Assembly: GCA_036674765.1 (NCBI GenBank)
Contig: JARVKI010000042.1
Location: 124,001 to 188,000 of the forward strand
DNA length: 64,000 nucleotides
Direction: 5' to 3'
Origin: Seiridium cupressi
Lineage: Eukaryota > Ascomycota > Sordariomycetes > Amphisphaeriales > Sporocadaceae
The position numbers and the translations under genes were made by a program. The notes under the pieces are model-generated. The model was not told the DNA's origin, did not search any database, and saw nothing but the letters and a program-made list of their open reading frames with translations. Shown in pieces: positions 46,443 to 58,688 of this stretch (position 1 is its first letter; each line of letters begins with the position of its first letter).

Positions 46443-49400
46443 GAGCCAGACGGCATGGGCTGTCAGCAAGTTGGTTGAGAGATCTCTGTGAGCTTCTAAT
46501 CATAATGGCATGTTGTTAAATACTTGTTGTTGCCCATTCAGGATTAATAGATTCCTTGATCATACCGATCCTGGTACAGACACCCTACGAGAACATAATA
46601 AACCTATATGCCTATGTTTGGAAGGGTGCCACACCCTACATTTCGTATCTCAGGAGTTTCAGTCTACGGAATGGGAAGTTTAGCCTGATGCCAGCACCGT
46701 AGAACCTCGTATGCAGCTGACCTTAGAATTGCAAGTATCCCTGCCAGGCCAACTAATGCTTCTTATATACACAAGCAGGCGTGTCTACGTAAAGAGAAAG
46801 CGGATCTAATGGTCATGCTGCAGCGACTTAGAGGTATCGTGGAAGTGATGAGAGCTTCTCTACCACGCTCTTTCCCTCATCCTCCAGGTAAGCATGGACA
46901 ATTTCGGTACCAAGAATGTTACCCATGGCTTAGTAGTGCAGCTTATGCTAATCTCTGACCGTCCATCCCATTTTCTTCTCTGGAAAGGTCGGTAACTACA
47001 ATTATGTGGAGAATGTGAGAGACTGGATGAGTCAGAATCCGAGTATGCCAGCTCCTCGTAAACTATGAGTGGTCTGTATCCCCTTCTCTTACGACTCCGG
47101 GATTCCAAAGTCCCCTAGACCAATGAGTTCGCAAGATATTCACAAAACGGAGTCTTTGATCAAATTGTCGACTAACTGAAGTAATATTCTTGAGAAAAGG
47201 ACACAAGGGCGGCAAGTTCGCCGTGCCTGTTCGTTTTTGCTATACCTATTGTGAAGGGGGTCCCAACATCGAGATCATATATAAAGGCACCACAGATTAC
47301 ATCATTCAACACGTCACAAGCAAGTTCAAGCTTACAGCATTGAACAAAGCACACCATACCGTCTCCAGATCTACACTTCACGAACTTGATCCTGTTCGTC
47401 CTACATGAGTATATAGCCTCGAGGGACATGAGCGTGTACTTGTCGAAGGAAGGGACAAGTAAATGAGAAATCTCCAAAACCACATCAAAAATCTAGAGAA
47501 ACAGAAGCATGAGATGGATGCGCATCAGAAAGTGCAGGACCTGCTTATTGATGCAGAGCATGATCTGATCAAATCACTGGAGCGAGACGCTGGAAGCTCA
47601 CCCAGCCCCATACTCTGTGGCATCGTGGCCCGGCCTCTGCCCCCAATACCAGCTCCTGTAACCGGCCGCGAACGCCTTATCCATTCATTTACGGTCCCTC
47701 CGACTCGGCTCTGAGGTGACATGATTTGAGCATGCAGCAACGATGATGTTGGGGCATTGGCAAGCAAACGACAGGAAGAGCGCCCTGAGAGTGGGAAGTC
47801 TCTGGAACGACAGAGAACCAAGGGTTGATAATATGTCTCAGACAGCGCAGCCCCTAGCTCGTGCACAGATTCTGCGACTCGGGTACTGTAAAACGTAGTT
47901 TCGGATGATCTCACCCCCCTCACTAAAATGGTTGAACGAAACGGCCCCTAAGCGCTTTTCGAGATAGCGGGAGAGGCTACCTGGGATGTACGGGCTGGGC
48001 CTTGCTCCAGGCATGGGTGCCATCAATCATGCATTGCATACATTAGCCAGATCAGCAAACGCATTTCGCGAACCCCGGAGAGAGCGCCGGGGATGTTGTT
48101 CCGAATAAGCCTGCAGTGGCTAGGGTAGAAAATGCATTAGCCCAGGAGCCGCTCGTCAACAACGCATCAATTGAACCCAAGACGAGAAAAGCCTTCATAT
48201 ACTCGATATCGAAGTAGCTAGTACCACCGGTGCGCGTTATATAGTATGTCCGAACCATGGATACTGTCAGTGGCTTGTTAATCCCAATTGCCATCTGCAG
48301 GCTTTTTCGACTTTTCGTAGCTCCATGGTTCACGGATGACTTCATCTAGACCATTGGAAATGGCGGGGATCAGATCCTTTCAATACCATATATACCTGAG
48401 ATACACGATAACAGATGGTGTGTGGACAGCTTACTTGCTGATAGCAAGGCACACCCGTTTTCAGTCGGCCATACTTGCAGTCTGCGTCGTTGTTGGGCCT
48501 GCAAGGCTTTCAGAACATGTTACATGATACCGTTTCTGGGCTGTTGGTGCCTCGCCCTTTTGTTTATTACGCCCTGGGTCGGAACGTAGGGTTGAGTAAG
48601 CATTGGACCACCACGTCATTGCTGCTGGGAACGTATTACATCGCTCTACTCAAGCCATTGAATATGAAATCCTGGAAGACTCTGTGTGGCAGACAACTTC
48701 TGGACACACATTTACAGGCGTCGTGGAAAGATCACAATGGGAACGTGCGAATAATGTAAGAGCCACAATTTTGAGACTTCTGCTATTTGCATGAAGAAGG
48801 AGCAGCATGTATCGTCTGTAGACGACGCCGTGTGCCAAAGGGGAAATAATTTGCTTCGCGCCTTAGCCGAGCTTGAGGTTACGCAAATTGTAGTTTACCA
48901 ATTAATTCTTCTGCCTTTTTCATGTGCCAGGTATGTTACTTTTGATCTAGGAAAGCGATATGCGTATGAAATGATGGATCTAGTTATTCAACTGATTTCC
49001 ATACTCTTCTGTCCCTGATCCATGATGTAAAGTAAGGTTGGTGACCTTACCATGAAATACCGTAAGTCACTGAGTCAAAGACGCAGCGAATATCCAAGCG
49101 TCGCATTAACCTCGTTCCTGCTATGTTCCCAAGTACGCAAGCTGTTTGATGTCATGCGACCATGCGTCGGGCATCTGCTGCTATTGCTGCAAGGCTTCCT
49201 TTGTTACTCGTGCGCCCTGTAGTCGTACAACCGCAAACAAACAATCGCGGGCGCCATTGCCGCCCCGTTCCGAGGCGAACGCGACTAGAGAGATGGTCAA
49301 CTCATTTTTGAGTTATAGGTGTGATTGATAACTTCAGCACTTGGTATTCGAACTCTGAGCAAGTTTGTCTTCTTCCCCACCTCGTTACCAGGGATGGTCC

Positions 49401-50182
49401 AAGATGAAATAGTAGAACTAGCAATAATGTAAAACCACACTTGCATCCGACTCTAGTTTTGCCTTCTAGCAACCAAACCCAATTTACCTTTACAAGCTAT
49501 AACTATCAGTGGGGTCGGATTCAAAAAAGAAAGGATAATTCAAAAGATTTCGGTCGTTAATCCTGGGTGACACTAAATCGTCCCCTGGGATTGTTTTGTT
49601 GAGTTTCAATGCTGTCGCCCTGGAAATGAAGACATCGTGATTTGAATAAAACTTCCAGCATGAAAGCGTTTGCTGGCTCGGCTGTCTGTTCACTGCTAAG
49701 AGCGGTCAAACATACGAGACCTGAGTAACGTTAACATACTTGCCGAATGGGTACGTCAGTCAAACTATGACCCATCCGCCGCCCAGTAACACAGAGTCGC
49801 GGTGCGGGTATCCAATCCGGCAGCTCCCCTCGAACCGTGTCCAGATCCCCACCTCTTTGCGGGGATATCGCACGACTGCTGTCAGAAGAATAAGCATGAT
49901 TGGAGCTAAGCTGACACCCCTGCGCGACCCCACCCTCGTGTTAAGGTGATACGAGTATTAAGGCTCGTATTGCTCAGGTCAACTGATTAAAGTTACTCCC
50001 AAATAAGCCGCCTGAACTGGTGATTGTTGAGCCGAGTAGCAACGTGATGCTTGCTTTCCAATGTGTCAATTGATTGCCTTCTATGCCCGGATGTTACCGG
50101 TGCTACGTCAGAACATGAAAATAGACTGTGTTACTGCGCCTGCCAAGATGTCGGCCGCCTCGTCTTGATGAGAATACCTACC
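46443..50182. other. Gene-poor 3.7-kb stretch with weak coding traces
   Basis: No gene can be supported. A plus-strand frame from 47190 to 47714 stays protein-like (RNLQNHIKNLEKQKHEMDAHQ, then a Pro-rich part) but has a TGA and a TAA inside, so it may be a decayed gene. Segments at 46772-46960 (plus), 48052-48345 (minus) and 48475-48759 (plus) are open but unrecognised. Confidence 0.45.
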
Positions 50183-50190
50183 TATATAAG
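50183..50190 (+). promoter_or_regulatory. TATA-like box of BYS1-type gene
   Basis: TATATAAG about 125 bp before the ATG at 50314, followed by a CT-rich stretch and a leader ending CATCAAAATG, a good fungal start context. The layout suggests a strongly expressed or regulated gene. Confidence 0.55.
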
Positions 50191-50313
50191 CCAGATCTTT
50201 CTCACTCTCCTCCAACTCGATCACCACTTCAATACAGCCTATTGCGACAAAGATCTACGATCTCTATACTACCTTCGCCATACACATTTAACAGGTTCAC
50301 CTATCACATCAAA

Positions 50314-50960
50314 ATGAAGTCCTTCGCAACTATCATGGGCGCTGTCCTCGTGGCCACTGGTGTATCTGCCCAGCAGGCCGTCGTTAAGAACAACTGCCAG
50401 TCATCCATCTATGTCCAGTCGTTTCCCTACGACGGCAGTGCAGCCGGCACCTTGACCACCGTAGCGCCCGGGCAGTCTTTCGCCGAGGATTTCCATACAT
50501 CCGGCTCGGTCAGTCTCCTTCCTCATTCGGATACCACCAAAGCCAGGTAGAACTAATCGTCCGGGTAGACTGTCAAGATCGCTACCACCAAGACCCTTAC
50601 CGACCCACTCTTTTTCGGCTACTCATTCACCTCGAACCCAGACTACGCCTATTGTAAGTTGCACTTCCATATCCGCATTGACCCGACTGCACGACATCCA
50701 AGCTAATACGCCCTTCTTTTCAGACGAACTCAGCACGTAAGTTCTTCGGTTATGCATGTATCCAATTTTCCGTTTACTAATAACCCAACAGAGAATGGGG
50801 AAACCCCTTCGCTAGCTCGCACAATGTCTTGACTCCAGGTGATGGCTGCAAAGTGTTTGATTGCGCTGCTGAGCAAGCGGATTGCTACAGCACGCCCGCT
50901 CACAAGATTGTTTACGGTTGCCCACAACCTGTCAACCTGGAAGCCGAGCTGTGCGTCTAG
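50314..50960 (+). CDS. Secreted BYS1-domain protein, 153 aa
   Basis: Four exons: 50314-50508, 50569-50653, a 13-nt microexon 50724-50736, and 50792-50960. A signal peptide (MKSFATIMGAVLVATGVSA) is followed by a small thaumatin-like beta domain with KNNCQSSIYVQSF, FFGYSF and YELSTEWGNPF, and paired cysteines at the C-terminus (GDGCKVFDC...CYST...YGCP). This matches the Blastomyces yeast-phase-specific (BYS1) family of small secreted fungal proteins, whose biochemical function is not settled. The cysteine set and length look complete. All intron ends are GT-AG and the exon sum is 154 codons. Frame is lost if the microexon is skipped. Confidence 0.88.
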
Positions 50961-52642
50961 AGTTGGAGGTTACGCAACCGCCTAAACAGCATGAGGATAA
51001 TGAGTGGATGTGTGCCACTACAAATCTATGGGCTATGTACGGTCGATAATTGCATTGCAGGCATTCAAAAATTGGGTTCTGCGTTAATCATATAATGTCC
51101 CAGAATAGTAATTGGAGATACTCCGCAGTGAGGTTGCATTCAAATGAGCATGTGTTTAAATGAGCATGTGTTTAGATTGGTCGAACACCAAAATTCTAGG
51201 ATTTCCATGATTTGGTAGCATCTATACTACGCCGGCATTGTGCTCAACGATACTTTTGTGCGATAGACATGTAAGGATTGAGTTAGTGTGCTGATATCTC
51301 TGGTCACGTAGCTTTTTTTCAGTCGTATCTGTAACAGGCACCGTGGATGGTGTGTTAACAACTTTTGATCCTTGATGCTGGGCGGATAGTCTGTGGGTAT
51401 ACACCTCTGATCAAGCCCTTGAATTCTGGATGCTAATATAGCCTGCCAAATCTCATGCATCATCGCTAGAAAGAGCTTCCATCGCAATGATCTTTAGGTA
51501 GCAATCTTGATAAACAAAATGGGCGTGTCTGGTTAGATGCAACGAACAGGCTACGTCCAGCTTCAAAAAAAATTCCGATGTCCATTTCTCTTCGTGAAGA
51601 GAGTTGGTCATAAAATGCCTGGGAAGAAGCCTATCTTGGTAATAGATAGAAGCATTTAGTCGCTCTATAATTTAGCGGCGACCGAAGAAGCCAAATGTTG
51701 ACAGCATGGGAGATCTTCGATTTCAGTGAACTTGTGGCCCCTTACTCCATTGTCCACTAAGCAGTTCAAAACAGCAACCAGCCCGGCGCAGGGTATGCTC
51801 AAATTGATGCCAATTCCAGGCTGCACCGATCTCTATGTCCCTTGTGAACGAGCTTCTGAAGCCCCTGGCCAACATTAGCCCAGACTTGATCGTTGGAGAA
51901 ATTGGGATGGGAGCCCGAGATGCAAAAGGAATCGAACAATCAATCAATGAATGATGAAAACTGAAGAGGAGGACCGCTAGTTAGCCGCACTGGTCTCAGC
52001 TTGGCTGGTAACACCTTTATTTCTATAACGCAATAGCTGTTACGAACGTTGAGATTACGGTCTTGAAACCTGGTGGGTCAAACCTTGAAGAAGCAAGGAT
52101 GTGCCTATCCTCAAGGGTGAGAATGAAGTTCTGAAAATTGGGAGTCTCCGATCTTGTGGCGAAAGCCTTGATACCAACGCCAACTTTAGTTGTTATATGA
52201 CGAAATGTGAGCATCAAGTGCTAGGTGATATGGTCACAGAGTCTAGATACCGGTCATCGATTTCGGTAGCGTGGCAAGATAATCGTCAATCAATCCATTC
52301 CTTTGTCAATGCGCCGCAGAAATAAAGCCCCTTCTTGGGCAGAGCTGTATCGCACTGTTTTTGTTGAAATTGGAAATTTCGGTGCCAACGAACACCGCGC
52401 CTGCAGAGGAGCCACCAGTGTAAATGCATGCTATGGAGGTGGCCTCGTCGGGAACCACCAACAATCCGCCAAGCCGGTATCTTGAGACCGTAAGATATAG
52501 TAGAGGTTTATGTTACAGTTTTCCTTCCATCATCAAGAGGCTTTTGCATCCCTACTTAAGTGGGAAAGGTAACCATTGTCCCCGATTCCCAGATGGTGCG
52601 ACTGGATACAAAATGACGACAAGAATTCATCGCATGGCAACT
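50961..52642. other. Intergenic region, 1.7 kb
   Basis: Spacer between the BYS1-type gene and the minus-strand small membrane protein. A short direct repeat (AAATGAGCATGTGTTT) occurs at about 51142 and 51158. No gene is seen. Confidence 0.5.
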
Positions 52643-53000
52643 CTACTTGCTGGCCTTGCGCTGGATCTCATCTGCGGTTGAACCAGGAGCAGCGGGGACG
52701 CTTGCAGCCTTCTCGGGGGTTCCCAGCATGAAGAAGAAGACAGCGCCTATACCCAGGGCACCCGCTGCGACAGGAACGACGCTTGATCACATTAGTTCCG
52801 TATGCTACGATTAAACATGAGTCGATGGGGCTCACTCACAGTGACTTGGACTCCGAGCCTCCCATTCCTTCGCCGTGACCTTCAGGCTTCTCGGTTCTGA
52901 TGCCTCGCACACCTCGCATGCGGAGAGGCTGGGGTGTGACCGGACGTGCCGAGGCGGCTCGCAGGCCGGTGCGCAACGCAGAGGTGCGGACGATGGCCAT
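52643..53000 (-). CDS. Small mitochondrial-type membrane protein, 99 aa
   Basis: Two exons, 53000-52840 and 52781-52643, with a 58-nt intron (GTGAGT...TCAAG). The N-terminus is rich in Arg, Ala, Ser and Thr with no acidic residue for about 35 positions, a typical mitochondrial presequence. A polar Gly/Glu segment (EKPEGHGEGMGG) and one hydrophobic helix (VPVAAGALGIGAVFFFML) follow, then a short polar tail ending in KASK. This suggests a single-pass inner-membrane or intermembrane-space protein. Its specific role is unknown; proteins of this shape are conserved in moulds. The exon sum is exactly 100 codons. Confidence 0.75.
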
Positions 53001-53678
53001 TTTCAGTGTTCGTTATATGGTTTGGAATCGGTGGTTTGATGCTGAAAGTCGCAGTTGCAAAAGTAGTTGTGTGACCGTGGGTGTTTGATTGGTGGTGTAC
53101 TGATTGAAGCTCTTCAGCTTGTAGCTGTTGTAATTTAGCGCAGTAAGTAGCACGTAGCCCTGACTACTTCTTGACGTCGCGATGACGCAAATGGCAGTTC
53201 CGCAACGGCGTTCCCATTTTAAAACCAAAAACGCGTCGCACTTGCCGATAATTTAATCGATTGACAAAAGCTATACGGGATTACTGCTATTTGGTAACCT
53301 TTGGTTCACTTAAAAGATTATCTCACCATGAGTGCTCACTGAGAGGGTAGTGTTGGTCATAGGTGTGCTTTCGCACTTTCAGGTATCGTCACAGGCCCAC
53401 AATCACGCTAGGACGAATCCCAGGGCTGGAAGTACACTCAAGTGCATGCTTCGGAACCTTGACACGCCAGAAGATGCCAAATTAAGATATCGATTCATGA
53501 CATCAATACTGAGATGCAACGAGTGCATATAAATATCCTCATTAATTTGGGGAAAGATGAGTCTAACTTGGTTGTGTAGAAGAGAAGAGAAAGATCGCGT
53601 TATCCTGGGACAGGGATGGTGTGGGGTTTAGGAGTCGCGGTTGTGAAGAACAACGAAGTGCTGGGGTGCGAAGAATTC
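53001..53678. other. Upstream spacer of the small membrane-protein gene
   Basis: Between the start of the minus-strand small protein gene and the stop of the minus-strand cupin gene. No gene is seen. Confidence 0.5.
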
Positions 53679-54520
53679 CTACACAGCTCGCTTCTGGAGT
53701 CCGCACTTGGCCAGACACTCATCAACCCTGATGGCCACTCTTGTGGGAATAGCATCCCGCACGCGGTCGATATCCTCACCAGCAATGCTCCCTCCGAAAG
53801 TGCGCTCGATAACGCCGTCGCTCAAAGCGAAAGTCTGACTCGCAATAACACTCACGCCGTTATCATCTGAAGTAAACGCCGCCACAGCTCGTGCTGGCTC
53901 GCATTCCGGATTCACCTGCGTGTGGAATGAGCCCATCGGGAAGACCGTCATCTGGTTTACTCCGAGATCAGTGCGAATGACTCGTTGCTTCCCGGACGCA
54001 TCGAGAACAGTGGTTTCAGGTACCATTTCTGTGAGAACGCGGCCCGAGGTTACAACAAACAGCTCGGCGGCGCGGGGATGGAGGTGGACGAATGTCATAC
54101 CGCACGCTATCGAATGGTTAGTAAGGCATTCGGGCTGCAAAATCGAAAAGATGAAGGGGGGAAGAAAAAGAGAGAAAGAAGGGGGACGTACGTGGAATCT
54201 CTCCAACAGCCATACCGCCACCAGTGCCTTCCAGAGCAGGAAAGCTCTCGCGGTTGCTGAAGGGAAATTTAGTGGTGTTGAAGTCGTAGACAAAGTCCTC
54301 GTCATTCGGAAGAAGGCTATATCGCTGTACAGCACTATGCTGTTGTTCAGTATTTGGGTCAGAGTTGGGGACTGACCGCTTACGTATCCACGAGTTGCAG
54401 TCGGGCTGTTAGACTGAGACCTGGTGCAGTACTGTTGTCCCTGCGTTGAGGAGCAGCCATTGCCAGAGATGAAAGAGCCAAGATGGCCGTACGAATGAGG
54501 CTAGCAGAAATGGTAGGCAT
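53679..54520 (-). CDS. Secreted germin/spherulin-like cupin, 235 aa
   Basis: Three exons: 54520-54384, 54334-54192 and 54106-53679 (introns of 49 and 85 nt). The signal peptide (about 1-20) ends AMAAP. The mature part contains a bicupin-type beta-barrel. Motif 1 is PCGMTFVHLHPRAAELF, with metal-binding His, His and Glu; motif 2 is FPMGSFHTQVNPEC, with a further His. This is the germin/spherulin pattern. Members are secreted metal-binding proteins, some oxidases, many of unknown activity. The metal ligands are all present. Splicing is needed to place PCGM directly after the GEIP segment; the unspliced frame would insert a Phe/Pro-rich stretch. The ATG at 54520 precedes the signal peptide. Confidence 0.85.
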
Positions 54521-55125
54521 TTTTTTCTGGTCAAAGATGTGAGTTGTGAGGGGTGTGGAATTAAGGATGAATAAGCTGATTGTTGCAGGATGTTCTGGTG
54601 TGTTGTCCAGACGCATTTTTATCGACAGCACCTCGAGCACTTCTTATACTCGTTGGTTTCTGTCTCCGCGAAGTCATCTCAATTAGCGACTTTGATGAAT
54701 TCCAAATTCCTCACGGGCAATAACCAAAAGCGTCCACTTCATCAAGCTCGAGCGCGGCGTATAAACATTGCGGATCCTGGCCGAGTAGTGCGTTTACGGC
54801 TGCGCCACGCTTACTTGTGAACTAAAGCTGCGTATTCGCTTGTAGCAGTATCGAGACTAGGTAGAGAAAGCTGACTACAGTCAACTGGAACAAGACGGTC
54901 CAGCCCAAAAACAACGGCTGCACTGAGTGTGCTGGAATGATGAAGAAGCACTCTTCAGCCAAGTGGCTGATCAATACGCAGAGACACTCAATATAGCCAC
55001 GTTGGGCAAGGCGATCCACAACACATCTCTGCTCCTAATAGCCAAAAAGGACTATCGGCATAGCCGCCGCCATTTAACATCTGTTGGTACTTAGTTGGGG
55101 TGTCACATTGAAATTGTCTGCTGCT
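54521..55125. other. Spacer between cupin and dead xylanase
   Basis: About 600 bp upstream of the cupin gene; only short overlapping frames are present. Nothing else noticed. Confidence 0.5.
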
Positions 55126-55897
55126 TTAGTCCAATGTAATGCTGGCGGTACCGCTACTTCCACTTCGGCCGGTCACCGTATACCCTTCCGTAGCTAGGAT
55201 CATATAGTCATGGCCTCCCAGCTTCCTACCAGCCGCATTCCAGGCATCAAAATGGTTACCAGTGGTGATTGCGCCTCCGACCCTCCACTCGGTGCGCACG
55301 CTCCAGAACTGCTGGAAGGTGGCTGTGCCAATGATACTTGGCTTGTCGACTCGCGTGCTGGTGTACAGCTGGTAGGTTCCCTCTTCGAATGGGAAGTTTC
55401 CCTTGGCTGTCCATGGCTCGCCAGGGGATAGGTCACCGTGTGCATCGACGATGTAGTACACTATCAGCGGGTTGCGCGTCCAACTTAGACAGAAAGGTAG
55501 CCCTGGCCGGTAAGGGTGTAAGTCCCGTTGTATTTGACGGTTCTGTTAAGGGTGTTACTTAATGTGACTGATAGTTTGTTTTCAACATAATCAACTATCA
55601 TAAAGATGTCAAGGGTTATGTAGACGAATACCGACTCGGTGGGATTGACCTTGATCCTCCAGGGCTCCATCCCTTCCCACAAACGAAACCACCACCACCC
55701 AACTATTGCGGAGTATACATGTAGGCGCCACCAACCGTATTATTAAAATTGTGACTGCCACTTCTCTCTTGCTAGAATTACCAATAGTAGTTAGCCTGTG
55801 CCGCATCGGGGTCCAGTGCGCTTGCCGGAATCAAGTCGCTTGGCGCAGATAGCACTCCCGCGAGGAGGAAGAAGGCTGCAAATAAAAGCGAATTCAT
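55126..55897 (-). pseudogene. GH11 endo-xylanase pseudogene
   Basis: A signal peptide at 55897 leads to ANYYW-stop-F-stop-QERSGSHNFNN (TAA at 55778-55780, TAG at 55772-55774, where active relatives read Gln and Trp), then another TAG before LGGGGFVCGKGWSPGG. A probable intron of about 107 nt restores SRTVKYNGTYTLTGQGYLSV. Next comes a 1-nt loss near 55485, then SWTRNPLIVYYIVDAHG through to the C-terminus, which is clearly GH11 (RVDKPSIIGTATFQQFWSVR, GGHDYMILATEGY). The acid/base Glu in ATEGY remains, but the nucleophile position in NPLIEYY reads Val (codon 55459-55461). An intact gene would encode a secreted enzyme that cuts plant xylan. This copy has lost function several times over. Confidence 0.9.
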
Positions 55898-57458
55898 GTA
55901 TGACCAGAAGATAAGAGGCTTGAACGTAACATGACTAGATTAATATGGTACGAGCTATCCGGCCAACTTATACAAAAGGCTCAAAAAGCTCTTGCTCTAC
56001 CATGACAACGGATGTAACGTAGTTAGCCTGGAAGTCTTCTTAAGAGGGCTATGTAGCCCAGGTTGCTACTTCGGCTCCACACTATGTATATCAACTTGAT
56101 GAGTCCGGGGAAAGGTCAATAAGATTGATTAAAAGCCCAATTTGAATGGATTTGCAACCAATGGGTCTCTTCACATTCCGGCCGCAGAAGGAATCGTAGA
56201 CTTAGCGGTCGAAATATACCTTCCATCACAACTACCGAACCCCGCATTACATTTCTGATAATCGAGCGGACATTATATCGCCGACGCTGGTATTGATAGT
56301 CGGGGCAAAGGAAACATGTCGGAGCTATTGAGTATAAGTGAATGTTTAGACTTGTAGTGACCAGATAGTTGGTGATGGTCATTTTTCACGTCGGTATAAA
56401 TCCGTTGCTTATTCCGGCCAAGCGCCGTGTGACCCTGTCATGTCCACCACCTAGCTTCGACACGGCATCGTACTCGTCCCTCTCGTGCTCATTGTGGTGA
56501 CCCGCATATGAAACAGTAATAAGTTATTGGATAAAATGTATAACAGTGGGAGTTTGTGTGCCTGTGCACCTATCCAAAGGGAAAGTGAATCGTAGGTACT
56601 GAATGAAGCTTGGAGAAATTGCGTCGAAAGATTGCGGATTGGTTCTTTTGCAAGGGCGAAGTCCCGGTCTTTGGGGCTTTCGTGAGTGGGTTGTCTGTTG
56701 TGATAAGTTCGACGGGAATGAACGGTGTAAAAATCACGTGTTGACCTAGTCAACAAGTAATTGTTTAATAGCAGCAGTGTTGGGATAGGCGATTCACCAG
56801 CTTGAAAGAAAGCAATTTGGAGTTATTTCTTTTTTTGGATGGGTCAGATGACAACTCTGCATGAACATTGTTTTCAGAACTTTGGTGCCAGTGACCTTGG
56901 GCCCTTATCTTTGCCGCGCCTGTGATTTGCTCAAGGATCAACCCGTAGCGTGGTTCGGTCAAGGCGGAGGATCTGCAAGTCGCTACACCACCCACCATGG
57001 TCTGGCCAACGCCCTCCCAGACCCCCGCTGGCCGTGCTGCTTAGCGGCACGCAAACTCGCTGAAATCGAATCCGGGGGAGTTCTTTCGAGTTTAGGGTTC
57101 ACGGGTGCTTATCTCTGCCGCATAGCGGCCCTATCCAACCACAGCGCCTGGTTGCACGGCATGGGCAACACTCAGGCGTGAAAAAGGCCATCAGCGCCAT
57201 GGTGACGTACGTTCTCTCGGGACGGACGAATTCATTCAAATGCATCCAATGTGCGGGCACGCACGACCGTCCTCGACCTTCATCTTGCAATCCTCATTCG
57301 GTAGACGAATTTCAACAAAACACCCCAATTATCGACTGCAGAGACCACTAGGGCAGCGCCCGAGACAGCGAGTTGGATCTGTACCTGCATTATAGCGTCC
57401 GAAACTCCAAGCTACTCCAACTCTCCCGCAGTCCACCGAACGACCGACGATCGTCGCT
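55898..57458. other. Intergenic region, 1.6 kb
   Basis: Upstream of the dead xylanase and of the PQ-loop gene (divergent). Overlapping short frames occur on both strands; none is recognised. Confidence 0.5.
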
Positions 57459-58688
57459 ATGGATGTTCTGGAGACCACGAACCCGGAGCGGTGTATCCAG
57501 CTTTCGACGCCGGCAATACCGCAGTTCGTGGTGTCTTGGTGCGTCGCAATAAAAGCTGCCACACATGCGATGACCAAACTAACATTCATTTCATCGCAGT
57601 CTCTTGATGGGCTGGCTGCTCCTCTCCTACATACCGCAATGGGCTCGTATCGTAACACGAAAGTCAGCTGAAGGACTGTCAACCTTTTACATCCTCCTCG
57701 GCTCATTGTCCGGCGTCTGCGCTGTCGGCAATATCCTCATGTTGCCCTCGACGGAAGCAGACATGGGCTGCTGCACCGTCAACTCGCGCTTTGCCTGCAT
57801 CAGTGGCCTTTTCGGGACATTTCAGGTCATCTTTGGCGTGGCCTGCTTCTGGGTTGTGTGAGTTGCTTCCCCACCAAACCCGTCCTATCGTTATGGTCAT
57901 TTCAATGCGCAGCCCAGTTCGAACCAGGCATGCTAATTCGGTTACGACAGTCTCTTCATGTACGTCTACTTCTCGGAGGAAGAATACAACGCCGAAATTC
58001 ACGGGCGGCGAATGTCGTGGTCGGGACCGGAGCGAACCTTTCGTCGTGCTAAACGCGCCTGGATCGTGCTGCTGGCTGTCTGCGGCTTCGCTTTCGCTAT
58101 ATTGGTCGCGTCGGCAACTATCCTGAATCGCTTCCGGAGCATTTCCCAGACATGGGCTGATATTCTGGGGGTTTCTGTTGCCGTGCTCGCTTGCGTCCAG
58201 TGGATACCTCAAACCTTGACCACGTGGAGTCTACAAAGTCTCGGAAGTTTGAGCTTGGTTTCGTTGTTGCTCATGGCACCGGTATGCGATATCACCATTT
58301 TTCTCACCCAAATGTGGTCATATGTTGGACTTGATGCTGACAAGCTGGTCTTTAGTATACCTGGATCTTCGCTATCAATATGGTCATCCGTGTGGGCATC
58401 GCCGGTTGGAGCGCTTGGATCGTCTACATACTCGTCGGAACCATGCAGCTTATCTTAATAATCATGGGCATCGGCTTCGCCATTCGAGATTGGAAAAACC
58501 CACCAGAGGATCCCCGGGCTAGTCGGGCGACCCTACAAGCCGACTTCAACGGCTGGAATGGCTCAAGACGGTCCTTTGCATCATCGCAGATCGCGCCTGA
58601 TGAGCGCAGACCACTGCTGGCGGATCGAAAACGGCCTTCGGATCAGCCTTCCACAGCCAGCATTGCCCAGTCTCCCATGAGACGATGA
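57459..58688 (+). CDS. PQ-loop repeat membrane protein, 333 aa
   Basis: Four exons: 57459-57538, 57600-57857, 57951-58281 and 58356-58688 (334 codons in sum). Two PQ-loop motifs are present, SYIPQWARIVTRKSAEGLS in the N-terminal half and QWIPQTLTTWSLQSLGSLS in the centre, each on a helix-loop-helix. About seven hydrophobic segments are visible in total. The C-terminal tail is cytosolic-type, polar, with ERRPLL. This is the arrangement of lysosomal/vacuolar PQ-loop transporters (cystine or basic amino-acid exporters) and related fungal proteins. Localisation to the vacuole or another endomembrane is inferred. The exon 1 donor (GTGCGT at 57539) was chosen over two nearby GTs because it keeps frame and gives VVSCLLMGW. 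Confidence 0.85.
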
